Positions 41,301 to 49,261 of a stretch of DNA of 64,000 bases are shown piece by piece. The notes below the pieces were generated by a model that saw nothing but the letters and a program-made list of their open reading frames with translations, was not told the origin of the DNA and searched no databases. Numbering within the stretch: the stretch's first letter is position 1; each line of letters begins with the position of its first letter. Source of the DNA: Hyalella azteca (Eukaryota; Arthropoda; Malacostraca; Amphipoda; Hyalellidae); contig NW_025944519.1 of assembly GCF_000764305.2 (NCBI RefSeq), positions 124,001-188,000 on the forward strand, written 5' to 3'. The translations under genes and the position numbers were made by a program.

Positions 41301-44300
41301 TGCTTCCAAATTGTGTAACATTATTTGTTGGTGACTTTTTCAGCTTGTAACGAACGATTGAGTATAACTGTACAATAATGATAATACCGTGATTACAAGG
41401 TTGCAGTAATGCTACTGTCAGTTTTAAATAATGAAAATCCTATATTTTTAGATCAACTATACTGTTGGTAAAGTGTTGGTGTTCGCTTCACCAAATAATC
41501 TAAAGAGCTGTCGTCTGGTGAGCAGTCGCTGCGTGCCGAGCTCGGCGGTACTGACGCTGGTGTCGTCACTGCCGTGCTGTGCGTACGTGGAAACATCAGC
41601 GAAGAAAAACTCTAACGTTGAGAGGCTCTTCTCGGAACTCTTCTCACTTGCCAACCTACCTCAGGAAATGTCTCCTGCTCTGCACAAGAGAGTTCACCCT
41701 GACCAAATAGGGTGAGTAATAATTATAATAAAAATAATAAAAATAATTATAATAATGGCACTAGTAGAAATGAACAAGAGCATTGATGCCGGCGTACATG
41801 CGTGTGGTAGACACAAGACATGGATATCTCGCCTTATCGTGTCTCGCCAATAACTGAATTTTGGCACAGAAGCAATGAAAGACAAACAAACTAATTTTGA
41901 AGCTGTTTATTGGTATTAAAATTACGAAAACTTAGCCTTAGGCTTAGCAAATACATATAAGGAATGTAATAATAGTACAATAACGGAACAGAGAAATATC
42001 AAGAAACTAAGAAGCATGGGCAGACGAATTTCCTCCAACAAAATAAAAAAATTATATAAATAAATATTAAGGAAGATTATTGAATTTTCTGTATTACAAT
42101 GAATGAACGTTAACACAAAGGAATAAAATTAGCATTGGAATGAATTGAGAGCAGAACATTAATACTTGAAACAACAACAATTTATAAACTCCGGCCTACT
42201 TACCCTGCGCAATAAACAATAAGTCAAATAACACAAATAAATTATTGCGGTCGATGATGCCGTTCATGCAACGACAAAAAACTCACTGAATGCCCAGGCA
42301 GTAATTTTCCTTACCCTGAAATCAGTGTGAATCGCTATCGTTACCCTAAAATGCCAAAAATGTTGATAAGACATACCTAGAAATAAATTGGAATTGTGAG
42401 GAATTATTTTGCGAGAGGAATACTAAAATAACCCAGTTACATCATACTCTAGCAGCTTCCAGACTATGTATTCCCTCCGCTGTACAGGTCGGGATCTCAC
42501 TTAAGCCAGCTTCGAATAACCATTGATCTGATCCATTGTTTCCTCATAAATACTTTATGCCTCATTGGTCTCTCGGGTTTTTAAATTTTTTTTTCTGCAA
42601 AGAATATCAAATGATTCCCCCAAACCATCATATACGTATAACGTACTTTTCTAAATTGTCTTATCATTTAAGCCCTCGCACAAAATTAGCGAGTAGAGAA
42701 AAGTAAGCATCGTATAATGGAACTTGTTATTCTAAAGGATGGTCATTTATGCAATTGACGATGACGAAAACGTATTACGTAAGAGAGTTCTTGCGTAAAC
42801 CTCCGTCAAGAAGCTGAATTGAGCCTTCATTACAGTTAGGTGGAGCAGGAGCACCACGAAATACCTCAAAAGTCCACGGAACTCACTCCTGAGATTTAAG
42901 TTACATTCCATGGGACCCTCATCTCCTAAACTAAATGCCCGACCTTTCTGAAACTTCGTGTATATATATGTAAACGAAAACCCCCTTGCACCTTCAAATT
43001 TTATGAAATAATTAAAATAAAACTTGAAATGCATAGAAGCGGCTGTCAATGCCGAGGCATTGTAAACGCCACTTTGGCTTGGGGTAAAAAACGTTCAGCG
43101 TTTGTAGCTGGTGGAATTTACTTAAATCCGTGGACCTGCCCAGAGAGCAGGAGAACAAAATACAATGACGAAAACAATGGACTGGCTCAATGAAAATTTT
43201 GACAAATGACTTATCAAGAATATTAAACGAATCGAAACGTACATGAACATACTGAACAGTAGGTACATTATTCAAAAGGTTTAGCAACTAAACGTAACTT
43301 ACGTTGGTTTTCAAGGGCTGCTCAACGGAACAAAATTGCGAGACTACTGACACGATGATAGTTCATCTGTCTAAGACGGCTGCAAGGTGAATGAATTCTT
43401 AAAATGCGATAGGCCTAGACGCCGCTAATCCGCCGAGTCAATGGTTCTCGGCACAACGGCAATAAAAGAAGTCCGTTATCTTCCTTCAATCTACGTGATA
43501 CAACATGGTGTGACATCTCATTCGATTCGTAAATAAAATATGTATCGATTCTTGAAGTCATGCTTCCGATTTTTATTTTATTTTTTCTATAAATTTTACC
43601 ATTTTCCCGCTCACCCTTACCACTCCCCTTGTTTTTTTTAATATACAATCCAATCCATGGACATTTCAGAAAAAATGGGCTTCTGCAGACGCTAGATATG
43701 AATTAAATATTATTTACATGCGTGCCACGAACGATGATCGAAGGGCCCCACGATTTAATATTATTTACGTGCGTGCCACGCCTTTACGAATCGAATAAAA
43801 TGCCTCTCAATGCTGCAACTTATTGAAAACCATAGGAGGAGGTAGATTTTTAAGATTTTTTTTAATTTTAGTTGTTCAGGGGAGCCAAATATGTAAAATT
43901 TATTTTAGAAATACAGAAATTTGAAAATAAAATTTGAAAAATGTTAAAAAATTGTTTGATACTGTCGCCCAGGTTTTCTACTTCAAATTAATCGTATTGA
44001 AGGTACCATTACGCGTCTTTAGACTTTTTCTTGTCAAGTTTAAGTCAAATAATAAGCAACAAATGGGATTTTTTGATAGATTTATTTATATAAAATGATA
44101 ATTTTATAAAAGTTCACAACGGTTTTGCAAAAATTATTGCATATACATCCACGATATTTGATTAAATTAACTCGTCTTGTTGACCGCAATAAAACGAGTG
44201 CAAATACATTGCAATTAACGCGAATAATGAACGCAATTTGATAACTAAAAATTCGTTTTATTGTTTTTTATATTGCTTTTAAAAGGTAATTTTACAAAAG

Positions 44301-47300
44301 TTCAAAACGGCCAAATGCAAAAACCAAAGCCACTACATAGATTAAATTGGTTGCGTCGGACGCGTCTTCTTTCCCCTAGCTACAAAGTAAGGTCAAAAAC
44401 AGTTCAATTGATGTGAATAATGATCTATTAATACAAATTTCATTAAATAAACCTTTAAAAATAATGTTTATAAAATGTTAATTTCATATAAAAGTTTAAA
44501 ACGACCTCACAGAAAAACGATTTCAGATATTTTATTTCAGTTTCCTGCAGCTAATTTCATTTTTGTACTTATAAAATGAGATGAGAAACGCAGAAAACGT
44601 AATTTCTTAAATTTTTAAGGTAAAGAAAACCATATAATGCGATGAGCTCTAGGAAAATTAGCGGAAAATATAAAAAGTCAAACATAAAGACTAGCTCCTG
44701 GATGAACTCAGGAATGCAGTGCCATGTTTGCTGCAAACAAGATGGCATGCAAACATTTGCTTCTTGCTGGCCATTAGTCTAGTTTCCCCTCATTGCTCCT
44801 GCTCTTCGGATATTTGTTTATTCGCATAGACATTTGTATTCTATTGAAAACGATCGAAAATTTTCGCTCCCACACGACATAATTCATTGAACAATCAAAG
44901 CTCGTCTTGCATGAAAAATAACTCTCTAGTAATATAAAAATTCCTTCTTTTTCAGCATTTTAGCGCCGAAAAGCTATCTGCATATTTAGCGCTGAAATTT
45001 ACGCCGAAAAGACACTCTGCACATTAATGCATATAGAACCGTTATTATAACGATTCATAAGCTAATTTATAAATGCTCGGAATCGAGTGTTCGCCTAGCC
45101 CTACTTGAGTAGGAAAATGTCCGCTGAACGAGGAAAGGATTGCGTTGGCTTAGCCACAATGGTTCTTAGCCATCGATATGAGATCGTTCTGAAGCCTTAA
45201 GCCATCTGACTAGTGACAACAGCTCGGCCTTGAGTTTAATATCATCTAGCTCGTAGTCCGCTCTGAATTAAATCCACTGTTAACGATTACTGTCGACAGC
45301 TTAATTAATATCACGTCATGGACGAGATCAACATCATGGCATAATCCTCTAGGAATGGTCTCCTCATTGACAAGGGAAGATTCTAATGAAAGATGATTCT
45401 GTGTGGAAGTAAGTGCCAAGAAACCGTTGCCGCAATCTATTATTGAATTGATTACTCAAAAATTATCGAGTAAATCAAATAATATTAATTATTATATTTC
45501 TGTTTTATTATATTATCATAATATTATATGTTATTCGAATATTTGTATTTTTAATTATAATTTTTTAGCTACTTATACGCTATATAGATATGAAATATTT
45601 TTCCTCGTAACTCTACTTGCACCGATGAGCCAAGTGATAAATTTTTTCCACTGAGTTTTCGTCCCATGAAATCTTGTACTTCATGAAATGATGATTGCGC
45701 AACCATTATGGGAATACTGACAGTAATTAACCATGAACACGTTGCTGCGATGAGCCTTCTTTTCTCTAAGCCAATCCTGCAAATAGCCGTTTTACTAAAT
45801 ACTAGCGAGCCTTTAAATGTTACACTCACTGTAGCGGCGTCACACTGTAGCGACAGATAGTTTCAATAAATATAATTTAACAAGAAAGCTAGAACCTTTC
45901 TTTATAATGCAATTGCCCTAATACTCCCATGTTTAAATCTGGTATATGATGAAATATTGTAGTTCTTTATTACAACACTTCTCTTTAACTTCACTTCTTG
46001 TTGTTTGTTTGTCTTCGATAAATCTTGTAATAGAAATTTAAAATACTTCTACTTATCCTATCGATCTGAAATTTTGCACACTCGTGTAAAGTTGGAGACA
46101 ATGCACGAATCAAATGTCAAAATAAATGATTTTGGAAATTAAAAATAATTTTTTTCAATATTAAAAAAATTGAAAAAATAATTTTGTCAGCTATAAATCT
46201 TATAACTGATATTTGACGCACTTTTACCTGTCTAATTGATCTGAAATTGTGCACACTTGAGTGAAGTCAGAATTAATGCATGAATCAATTAACAGAATAA
46301 ATAATTTTGAAAAAATATATATATTAAAAAAAGTTATATATTAAAAAAATTGAAAAATGATTTTTTTTAATATTCGAAAATTAAATGAGAAATTCATTGT
46401 ACATCTGTAACATTGGAGACACTGGATTCTTTGGAAGTGTCTTTAAAAAGTAATTTTTAAACGTATATTATTATGCTCTGTCCAATTATATCTTAAAATC
46501 TATAATAAATATTATGAGAATAAGTTCCAAGAAAATTTAACGTAAGAGCAATAATTATTTATTATTTCGCGCTGAGGATTTCTCCATAATTGAAATTTGA
46601 TTTTGATAAATGCTTTCTTGATGCTTGTGTCCAGGTTACAGAATTTGAGCGAAGACGGACGTCTGGCAGCGCTGGGCTCAATGTCGTACGGCTCTGTGCT
46701 CTCTGCCATGCACGATTCAGACTCAACCGAACACTCAAATTCATGCACGCAGCGGGACGATGCTACTAGTAATTCAGAGGTACGTAAGTTATATTTCCCA
46801 TCAGATTTAACTCTAGCGTTACAAGAGATAGATTTTGCCCATTAAAACAATCAAAGTTATAATTTTTATTCGAAATATTCTGTGACGGGTTATGGATAGA
46901 GTCGGATGGATAGAGTCGATAAACATAATAATATGAGTTATGTACGATTATGTGGTGATGCTCACTGAACCTCCTTTTTTCAGGACCTGACGTCACCGGA
47001 GAGCGAGGCGCGGCGCTGCCAGAGGCGCGGCCTGTCCATCAGACGGCGGCTGAGCGAAGCTTACGGCGTGGTGACGCCCAACGCGCGGCGCCCCTCCATC
47101 AGAACGGACATGTTGCTGCTCAGGTACGGCTGTAGCACACGAAGGAACACATTGTAGGGAGGGAGAGAGCTGGGGAATGTGTTTAGAAAGGCGTGGGGAA
47201 GAGATGAACTCAAAAAGATTTCGGGGCTTCATGAAACTAACGGGACTGAAGGTTGTTGTCCTGCTGCTAGAGTGTGGGGTTCGGTGTTCGATGTGTGAGG

Positions 47301-48017
47301 TGTTGCAGGTGATGCGTGTGTCATGGCGGGAGATGTGAAGATCAAGTCATGGCAGATCATGGGGTTTTGTATTACTTTGTCATGTGTTACTTACCCTGTA
47401 CTTACCTGTTACTTACCTTGTATTACCATGTGTTACTTATTAAGAATTGAGGGAGGGTTCTTGCTTGTGACAATATTTCTGCAGCGGCTTTAAATTTTAT
47501 GAGAAACAGGTAGGCCTGTTTTATGATAATTCCAAGGATTTTTTGAGGTGATTTCAGAGTCACTCATTTTTAAGTCCCTGTCCAATCTTGCTCGGTAAAG
47601 TTGTTTATGCCATAAGTTGTTTCGTATTTTAGTTGCAATTAAATGCTCCAGAGCCTTGCTAAATCAAAGAAATTTCTAATGTTTTAATTTATATTTAGTC
47701 ACCACATTGCTTATGGAATTTTACATGCATTACGTGTTGATCGAAAAATTCATTCGCTCATACTCTATTCATAAATTTGAGTCAGAACCTTATTAAATTA
47801 TGTAGCTCATTCAAGAAAAAATTACTATAAAGGTGCATGAAATTTTTAGGCTGTGTATGTACATCACCCTTTATGAAATGTACACTTCATTCATGCAAAC
47901 TATTTTCGAATAATAAACTTAGTGATAAGTTTCTTCTCCAGATCGAAAACCGCGCTGCAGTTGGCGCAGAGAGGGGAGAGGAGGCCACGCAGAGACGTGT
48001 CGTGCAGCCTGCAGTAG
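680..48017 (+). CDS. RASD-like: RASD/Dexras-type Ras-like GTPase, seven coding exons
   Basis: The product is a Ras-superfamily GTPase of the RASD1/RASD2 (Dexras1, Rhes) group. These are membrane-anchored signalling GTPases that in vertebrates modulate heterotrimeric G-protein and nitric-oxide pathways. Seven exons join with matching phases into 876 codons. Residues about 1-538 are a Ser/Asn/Glu-rich extension without a recognised domain. The GTPase begins near residue 539: P-loop GSSKVGKS (547-554), switch I YTPT (569-572), DPSG (594-597) followed by Asn as in other RASD proteins, NKCD (687-690) and ETSAKK (716-721). The family-typical segments MSPALHKRVHPDQ and ARRPSIRTDM follow, and then a basic tail ending in CSLQ. 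Two oddities are the long extension and an Ala/Gly-rich insert (about 643-679) before NKCD. The family assignment is firm. Species orthology and the role of the extension are not known from this sequence. Confidence 0.93.
6074..6484. repeat. 12-bp minisatellite (TTGTTATGCTAT)n
   Basis: About 34 copies of a 12-bp unit, with point variants such as TTGTTTTGCTAT and TTGTTGTGCTAT. Because 12 is a multiple of three and the unit lacks stops in all three plus frames, the array creates three overlapping open frames rich in Cys, Tyr, Ala, Ile, Val, Met and Leu. These are composition artefacts and not genes. Confidence 0.95.
6675..7554. mobile_element. Foldback/MITE-like element with TTAA flanks
   Basis: The ends are inverted repeats GGGGAGCGTCTA (6679-6690 and, reversed, 7539-7550), each bordered by TTAA (6675-6678 and 7551-7554). 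This is the target duplication typical of piggyBac-type transposition. Inner arms also pair: about 6830-6895 (containing CTATCTCCTCCTA) matches the complement of about 7077-7137, giving a long imperfect hairpin. No transposase frame is present, so this is a non-autonomous copy. It splits the 15-bp CACATCGTCAG array, with fragments of that array on both sides. Confidence 0.7.
7555..7706. repeat. 15-bp minisatellite (TACACACATCGTCAG)n
   Basis: Ten near-identical 15-bp units follow the TTAA of the foldback element. Related, more degraded units lie to the left of the element at about 6632-6674, so the array predates the insertion. The unit gives open frames on the minus strand (CTDDV repeats) that are not genes. 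Confidence 0.93.
8090..8240. repeat. Alternating 26/32-bp minisatellite
   Basis: The core TATACTGGGGCT recurs at 8094, 8120, 8152, 8178 and 8210, a spacing of 26, 32, 26 and 32. The array is therefore a 58-bp higher-order unit, repeated about two and a half times. The spacers are GAGAGCC-type and GCTTCGTGTCCC-type. Confidence 0.88.
8640..9125. repeat. 33-bp minisatellite with 66-bp higher-order part
   Basis: From about 8950 to 9118 the unit is 33 bp (GTGAGTAGGATTGACCTCTGAGCATG plus CATTAT), in strict spacing. From about 8640 to 8950 two diverged 33-bp types alternate: the core TTCTTTACAC or TTCTTTGCAC recurs at 8669, 8735, 8801 and 8867, a period of 66. Successive 66-bp units also alternate TTTACAC and TTTGCAC, hinting at a 132-bp order. 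Open frames on both strands across the array are artefacts. Confidence 0.93.
12713..12852. repeat. 18-bp minisatellite (GGTAGGTAGGGTAATGTT)n
   Basis: Seven to eight units, the last ones altered (GGCGGTAGATAGAAAATG). The period is a multiple of three, which yields a spurious minus-strand frame of LPYLPT repeats. Confidence 0.93.
13400..13441. repeat. Dispersed repeat, copy 1
   Basis: About 40 bp (GAGCGGCGCTATAAAGCTTA onward) recur at 16919-16960 with a few substitutions and without recognisable ends. This is probably a fragment of an interspersed element. Its nature is unknown. Confidence 0.6.
16412..16735 (-). pseudogene. Gene-like fragment broken by stops, family not recognised
   Basis: The minus strand reads, in one frame, DDQR-stop-GFNAISVLKAIEAYGDLIVP, then KQVPAELYSNFPWREADLRP and MFTVKARSVVTMIGCV. 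An in-frame TAG and then a TGA follow before NLQPARKPEEIYRSKVKLRQ, ending at TAA (16412-16414). Composition and amino-acid order look protein-like, and three single-base changes would account for the stops. This fits a decayed retrocopy or transposon-derived fragment inside intron 1. I do not recognise the family. Overlapping open frames on either strand (16374-16862) are less protein-like. Confidence 0.4.
16919..16960. repeat. Dispersed repeat, copy 2
   Basis: The second copy of the segment at 13400-13441 (GAGCGGCGTTATAAAGCTTA onward), in the same orientation. The sequences diverge on both sides. Confidence 0.6.
17730..18980. mobile_element. TA-flanked inverted-repeat element, non-autonomous
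   Basis: The left end GGGTATTATGGGGCAAAGGG and the complement of the right end CGGTAACATGGGGCAGCGGG agree at most positions (about 19 of 24 when extended to CCAC). Both ends abut TA (17728-17729 and 18981-18982), as in Tc1/mariner/pogo-type elements. Related GGGGCAACGGGCCCAT motifs recur inside at 18085-18150 and, inverted, at 18716-18802, suggesting subterminal repeats or a nested copy. No transposase frame was found. Confidence 0.55.
18353..18414. repeat. 15-bp stem hairpin inside the TA-flanked element
   Basis: TGATTTCAGCCAACA (18353-18367) is perfectly complementary to 18400-18414, with a 32-base loop. It lies in the middle of the inverted-repeat element and may be a leftover of a nested inverted repeat. 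Confidence 0.7.
19271..19428 (+). CDS. RASD-like: RASD exon 2: switch I and DxxG
   Basis: The acceptor TTGCTCAG| and donor ACTG|GTGGGA bound 158 nt that enter in phase 2 and leave in phase 1. The exon encodes residues 560 to about 612: effector loop YTPTLEDFHRK, then LDILDPSGNHPFPATRRL, closely matching vertebrate Dexras1. DPSGN replaces the DTAGQ of classical Ras. The Asn at the catalytic-Gln position is usual for this family and predicts weak intrinsic GTP hydrolysis. The exon is more GC-rich than the surrounding intron. Confidence 0.95.
21301..21795. repeat. 30-bp minisatellite in strict register
   Basis: About 16 units of GATTACCGTTACGATCGCAT plus TATAAATTAG follow each other without a single length change, differing only by substitutions. 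The unit contains the palindrome CGATCG. A minus-strand open frame of IVTVILIYNA repeats is an artefact of the 30-bp period. Confidence 0.95.
22414..22440. repeat. Perfect 9-bp hairpin
   Basis: AGCCGTCAT (22414-22422) pairs with ATGACGGCT (22432-22440) across a 9-base loop. No T-run follows and no function can be assigned. Confidence 0.6.
23022..23092. repeat. Local tandem duplication, about 35 bp
   Basis: ACAAAATCCCTCCTAT...CAACAATGTTTCGAAT (23022-23053) is repeated at 23058-23092 with a three-base length difference. Confidence 0.8.
27535..27795. repeat. 54-bp minisatellite with hairpin-forming unit
   Basis: The core CTGTGCTAGAGC recurs at 27541, 27595, 27649, 27703 and 27757, always 54 bases apart. 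Within the first units, AGCATCATTGAGGT and ACCTCCCTGATGCT form a 14-base stem with 12 pairs around the loop GCTTCAG. Later units carry changes (GAGGC, GATACT) that weaken the stem. The array lies in intron 2. Confidence 0.93.
29359..29556 (-). pseudogene. Possible coding fragment, unknown family
   Basis: The minus strand has a 65-codon open stretch whose translation looks protein-like: ERFTYLIMANLVRDNLHSLQ, then IVNIAFNEIVGRFGSSHIRV and FPLVNSS. It has no Met-bounded structure and no clear splice sites. A TGA sits just before it (29557-29559). It could be a nested-gene exon or a relic of a mobile element. No family was recognised and the call is weak. Confidence 0.22.
31170..31560. repeat. 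Degenerate tandem duplications
   Basis: Three imperfect copies of a segment with AAATCCACGCCC and AACGGGCGAGGC (about 31275-31310, 31335-31373, 31395-31430) are followed by four diverged copies of CACACGCTGGTCTCC (31465-31550). No coding capacity was recognised. Confidence 0.55.
35131..35437 (+). mobile_element. Penelope-like element fragment, end of reverse transcriptase and linker
   Basis: The translation reads KVILVNNGFANRTIDKEISK, then TIYYENQMTSGYKADERILH and LLIYYKNKKIQNLVMNNNPC. This order (NNGFxNxxIDxEI, TIYYxNQM, DERIL, IYYKN...NLVMxNNP) is the end of the reverse transcriptase and the linker of Penelope-like retroelements. The piece starts after an in-frame TAG and is cut off at 35437 by the adapter-like sequence, just where the GIY-YIG domain should begin. 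It is a truncated, non-functional copy. Confidence 0.65.
35438..35475. other. Nextera mate-pair junction adapter left in the assembly
   Basis: Bases 35438-35456 are CTGTCTCTTATACACATCT, identical to the 19-bp Tn5 mosaic end. They are followed at once by its reverse complement AGATGTGTATAAGA plus TGCAG (expected GACAG, two mismatches). Two mosaic ends joined head to head are the circularisation junction of the Nextera mate-pair library, so 36 of 38 bases match. The bases on either side were probably kilobases apart in the real genome, or the join is otherwise untrustworthy. Confidence 0.9.
35505..35541 (-). ncRNA. Degenerate hammerhead-ribozyme-like motif
   Basis: On the minus strand TTGAAAAT is followed by a perfect 6-bp stem GAATGT-TGTT-ACATTC, then GAAAC and GTC. 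Minimal type I hammerheads occur in the terminal repeats of many Penelope-like elements with the order CTGANGA, stem II, GAAAC, GTC. Here the first core reads TTGAAAA, two changes from CTGANGA, so self-cleavage is not expected. Confidence 0.4.
35815..36384. repeat. 285-bp tandem duplication within the Penelope-like fragment
   Basis: Two direct copies of the GIY-YIG segment lie end to end: for example GAAGCAAAATTT at 36002 and 36287, and GTCTCAGGTGGCAGGATAAA in both. They differ at many positions, so the duplication is old. It could be an element feature or a local duplication. Confidence 0.75.
37284..37530 (+). CDS. RASD-like: RASD exon 3: central strands and NKxD guanine site
   Basis: The acceptor GTACAG| and donor AGTAG|GTGAGC bound 247 nt that enter in phase 1 and leave in phase 2. 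The exon encodes GDLFVLVFSVDSAESWDEVL, a helix with RQEILETKRNVL, then an insert rich in Gln, Gly, Val and Ala (about residues 643-679), then PRVPIVIAGNKCD. Vertebrate RASD1 has only about ten residues in place of the insert. The exon is strongly GC-rich against AT-rich flanks. Open frames on the opposite strand are shadows of this composition. Confidence 0.95.
37531..41525 (+). other. RASD-like: Intron 3 of the RASD gene (4.0 kb)
   Basis: AT-rich sequence without recognised elements. The only structure noted is a short tandem duplication, GAGACTAGATGATATCGCT at 38749 and 38786 (period 37). Confidence 0.75.
41526..41711 (+). CDS. RASD-like: RASD exon 4: ETSAKK guanine-binding loop
   Basis: The start was chosen because AGCAG|T at 41524-41526 gives the phase-2 entry that exon 3 needs and leaves 25 residues between NKCD and ETSAKK, against 26 in human RASD1. 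The exon encodes SSAVLTLVSSLPCCAYVETSAKK, then a helix NSNVERLFSELFSLANLP, then QEMSPALHKRVHPDQ. It leaves in phase 2 at ATAGG|GTGAGT. The end is firm. The acceptor is an inference from phase and length, because the local pyrimidine tract is weak. Confidence 0.85.
44090..44515. repeat. Degenerate ~190-bp tandem repeat
   Basis: A segment with TAATTTTATAAAAGTTCACAACGG is recognisable at about 44094, 44282 and 44475, spaced 188 and 193 bases. A second shared block, GTGAATAATGA-like, lies between them. About three worn copies. Confidence 0.6.
46035..46345. repeat. Degenerate ~175-bp tandem duplication
   Basis: GATCTGAAATTTTGCACACT at 46063 recurs as GATCTGAAATTGTGCACACT at 46238. The shared segment extends through AATGCACGAATCAA and AAATAAATGATTTTG. 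Two old copies in intron 4, 300 bases before exon 5. Confidence 0.7.
46635..46779 (+). CDS. RASD-like: RASD exon 5: post-GTPase segment
   Basis: The acceptor GTGTCCAG| and donor TCAGAG|GTACGT bound 145 nt that enter in phase 2 and leave in phase 0. The exon encodes LQNLSEDGRLAALGSMSYGS and a Ser/Asp/Thr-rich stretch ending TSNSE. This corresponds to the variable linker between the GTPase and the C-terminal conserved box in RASD proteins. No domain is recognised in it. Confidence 0.85.
46984..47123 (+). CDS. RASD-like: RASD exon 6: conserved ARRPSIRTD box
   Basis: The acceptor CTTTTTTCAG| is followed by DLTSPESEARR, RRRLSEAYGVVTPNARRPSI and RTDMLLL. The last part aligns with GIVAPFARRPSVHSDLM of human RASD1, which marks the cationic C-terminal region. 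The donor CTCAG|GTACGG at 47123/47124 gives phase 2. If this donor is not used, the frame runs ten more codons past Arg (YGCSTRRNTL) to TAG at 47155 and lacks any CaaX motif. Use of the donor is therefore favoured. Confidence 0.88.
47124..47941 (+). other. RASD-like: Intron 6 of the RASD gene (818 bp)
   Basis: Defined by the donor CAG|GTACGG and acceptor TTCTTCTCCAG|. A minus-strand open stretch at 46993-47232 is the shadow of GC-rich exon 6. Nothing else was recognised. Confidence 0.65.
47942..48017 (+). CDS. RASD-like: RASD exon 7: basic tail and CSLQ prenylation motif
   Basis: The acceptor TTTCTTCTCCAG| has a strong pyrimidine tract. Entering in phase 2 from exon 6, it encodes SKTALQLAQRGERRPRRDVS followed by CSLQ and TAG. 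A Cys-a-a-X box after a polybasic stretch is what RASD proteins carry (CVIS in human RASD1), and Gln in the last place is typical of farnesyltransferase substrates. The whole spliced frame sums to a multiple of three. The stop and most of the tail lie inside the first unit of the 50-bp array. The exon is called from splice signals, phase and the tail motif, without transcript evidence. Confidence 0.7.
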
Positions 48018-48410
48018 ACCGAGGGGAGAGGAGGCCACGCAGAGACGTGTCGTGCAGCCTGCTGTAGACCGAGGGGAGAGGAGGCCACGCAGAGACGTGT
48101 CGTGCAGCCTGCAGTAGACCAAGGGGAGAGGAGGCCACGCAGAGACGTGTCGTGCAGCCTGCAGTAGACCGAGGGGAGAGGAGGCCTCGCAGAGACGTGT
48201 CGTGCAGCCTGCAGTAGACCGAGGGGAGAGGAGGCCTCGCAGAGACGTGTCGTGCAGCCTTCAGTAGACCGAGGGGAGAGGAGGCCTCGCAGAGACGTGT
48301 CGTGCAGCCTGCAGTAGACCGAGGGGAGAGGAGGCCCCGCAGAGACGTGTCGTGCAGCCTGCAGTAGACCGAGGGGAGAGGAGGCCACCCCGGGAAGTGT
48401 TGTGCTGGCT
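47971..48410. repeat. 50-bp GC-rich minisatellite carrying the RASD C-terminus
   Basis: Nine units start with GAGGGGAGAGGAGGCC at 47971, 48021, 48071, 48121, 48171, 48221, 48271, 48321 and 48371, exactly 50 bases apart. The first unit contains the end of exon 7 (RGERRPRRDVSCSLQ and stop). Later units repeat the same coding text in other frames, one with CSLL instead of CSLQ. The last unit decays after 48386. Minus-strand open frames across it (up to 178 codons) follow from the repeat and are not genes. Confidence 0.95.
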
Positions 48411-48554
48411 ATAAGAGATCTTACATCATTTTGCATAACAAGTTACGACGGTGACGCATGTTTGAACGATAAAAAATGCTTAGGAAACTCCAATGAAAGA
48501 TTTGATCATGAAGTATTCGTATTTAGTCTTTCTCGGAAATGTTTGCCAGAAAGT

Positions 48555-48560
48555 AATAAA
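48555..48560 (+). terminator. Candidate poly(A) signal of the RASD gene
   Basis: First AATAAA on the plus strand after the RASD stop, about 540 bases downstream and beyond the 50-bp array. If used, the whole minisatellite would lie in the 3' UTR. Confidence 0.35.
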
Positions 48561-48916
48561 AATGTTGATATTTTCATTTCGTGAAAATAAGAAACGAAGA
48601 TTCTCTTTATTCATGATAATTTGGACTGATACAAATCATGAGAACCTACCTTATAACCAGAACTTCAATGCATGTAGAGGTGTTTTGTCATCTTCAATTC
48701 TTCTTCATGCCCTTATTTTTTTGTTTCATTGTGGTGAAGCAGGTTCCTACAATGCGGGCGAATGCATTATTAGACGAAAACTGAGTGGATGTTATAAATT
48801 GGCTAAAAATCATTTAAAGATAATACGTTACGATATATTTTGGTCTTCTAACATGGCTTATTTTGTGGACGTGAATCGTAAAATTTGTTAGATATTTCGG
48901 GTCGAATTCCTCATAC

Positions 48917-49261
48917 CAGTGGTTCCTAACCTATTGAAATAGACTACCACTTTTAGGCACCGCTCAGTCGTTCCACAATTACTACACATTAACCACACAT
49001 GTAATATTAATTGCATATTATCTTACTTGATGCGTTGATGACACGCGCATCAGGTTGCGGTACTGCATAAGTTCAACGAGGGACCGCTGGGTCCAGGGCT
49101 GCCCTTCGCTGCTAGATTTCCTTGTGTTAGGCAGTAAACATTATTGTTACTTCAAAAATATCAAACCAAGTATCTCTGATGACTCCTAAAGTGTTTTTGT
49201 ACCGCCTGAAATACCCGACCGTTTCAACAGCACCACTCGTACCACAGGTTGGGCTCCATAG
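48917..49261. mobile_element. hAT-like non-autonomous remnant
   Basis: The left end CAGTGGTTCCTAACCTATTG is typical of hAT-superfamily termini. The complement of the right end (CTATGGAGCCCAACCTGTGG) agrees at about 13 of 20 positions. CACCGCTC and GAGTGGTG-like inner motifs add to the symmetry. No clear 8-bp target duplication and no transposase frame. An old MITE of about 345 bp. Confidence 0.42.

Larger units (their letters stand above)
41712..46634 (+). other. RASD-like: Intron 4 of the RASD gene (4.9 kb)
   Basis: Holds two old tandem duplications listed separately and a short one at 43715-43780 (TATTATTTAC(A/G)TGCGTGCCACG twice). Open stretches on the minus strand (41922-42116, 42747-43287, 43415-43648) have no recognisable product. 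Confidence 0.75.

Noticed and set aside
47887..48436. 178-codon minus-strand frame over the 50-bp array
   Set aside because: It arises from the repeat, and the plus strand of unit 1 carries the phase-consistent RASD exon.
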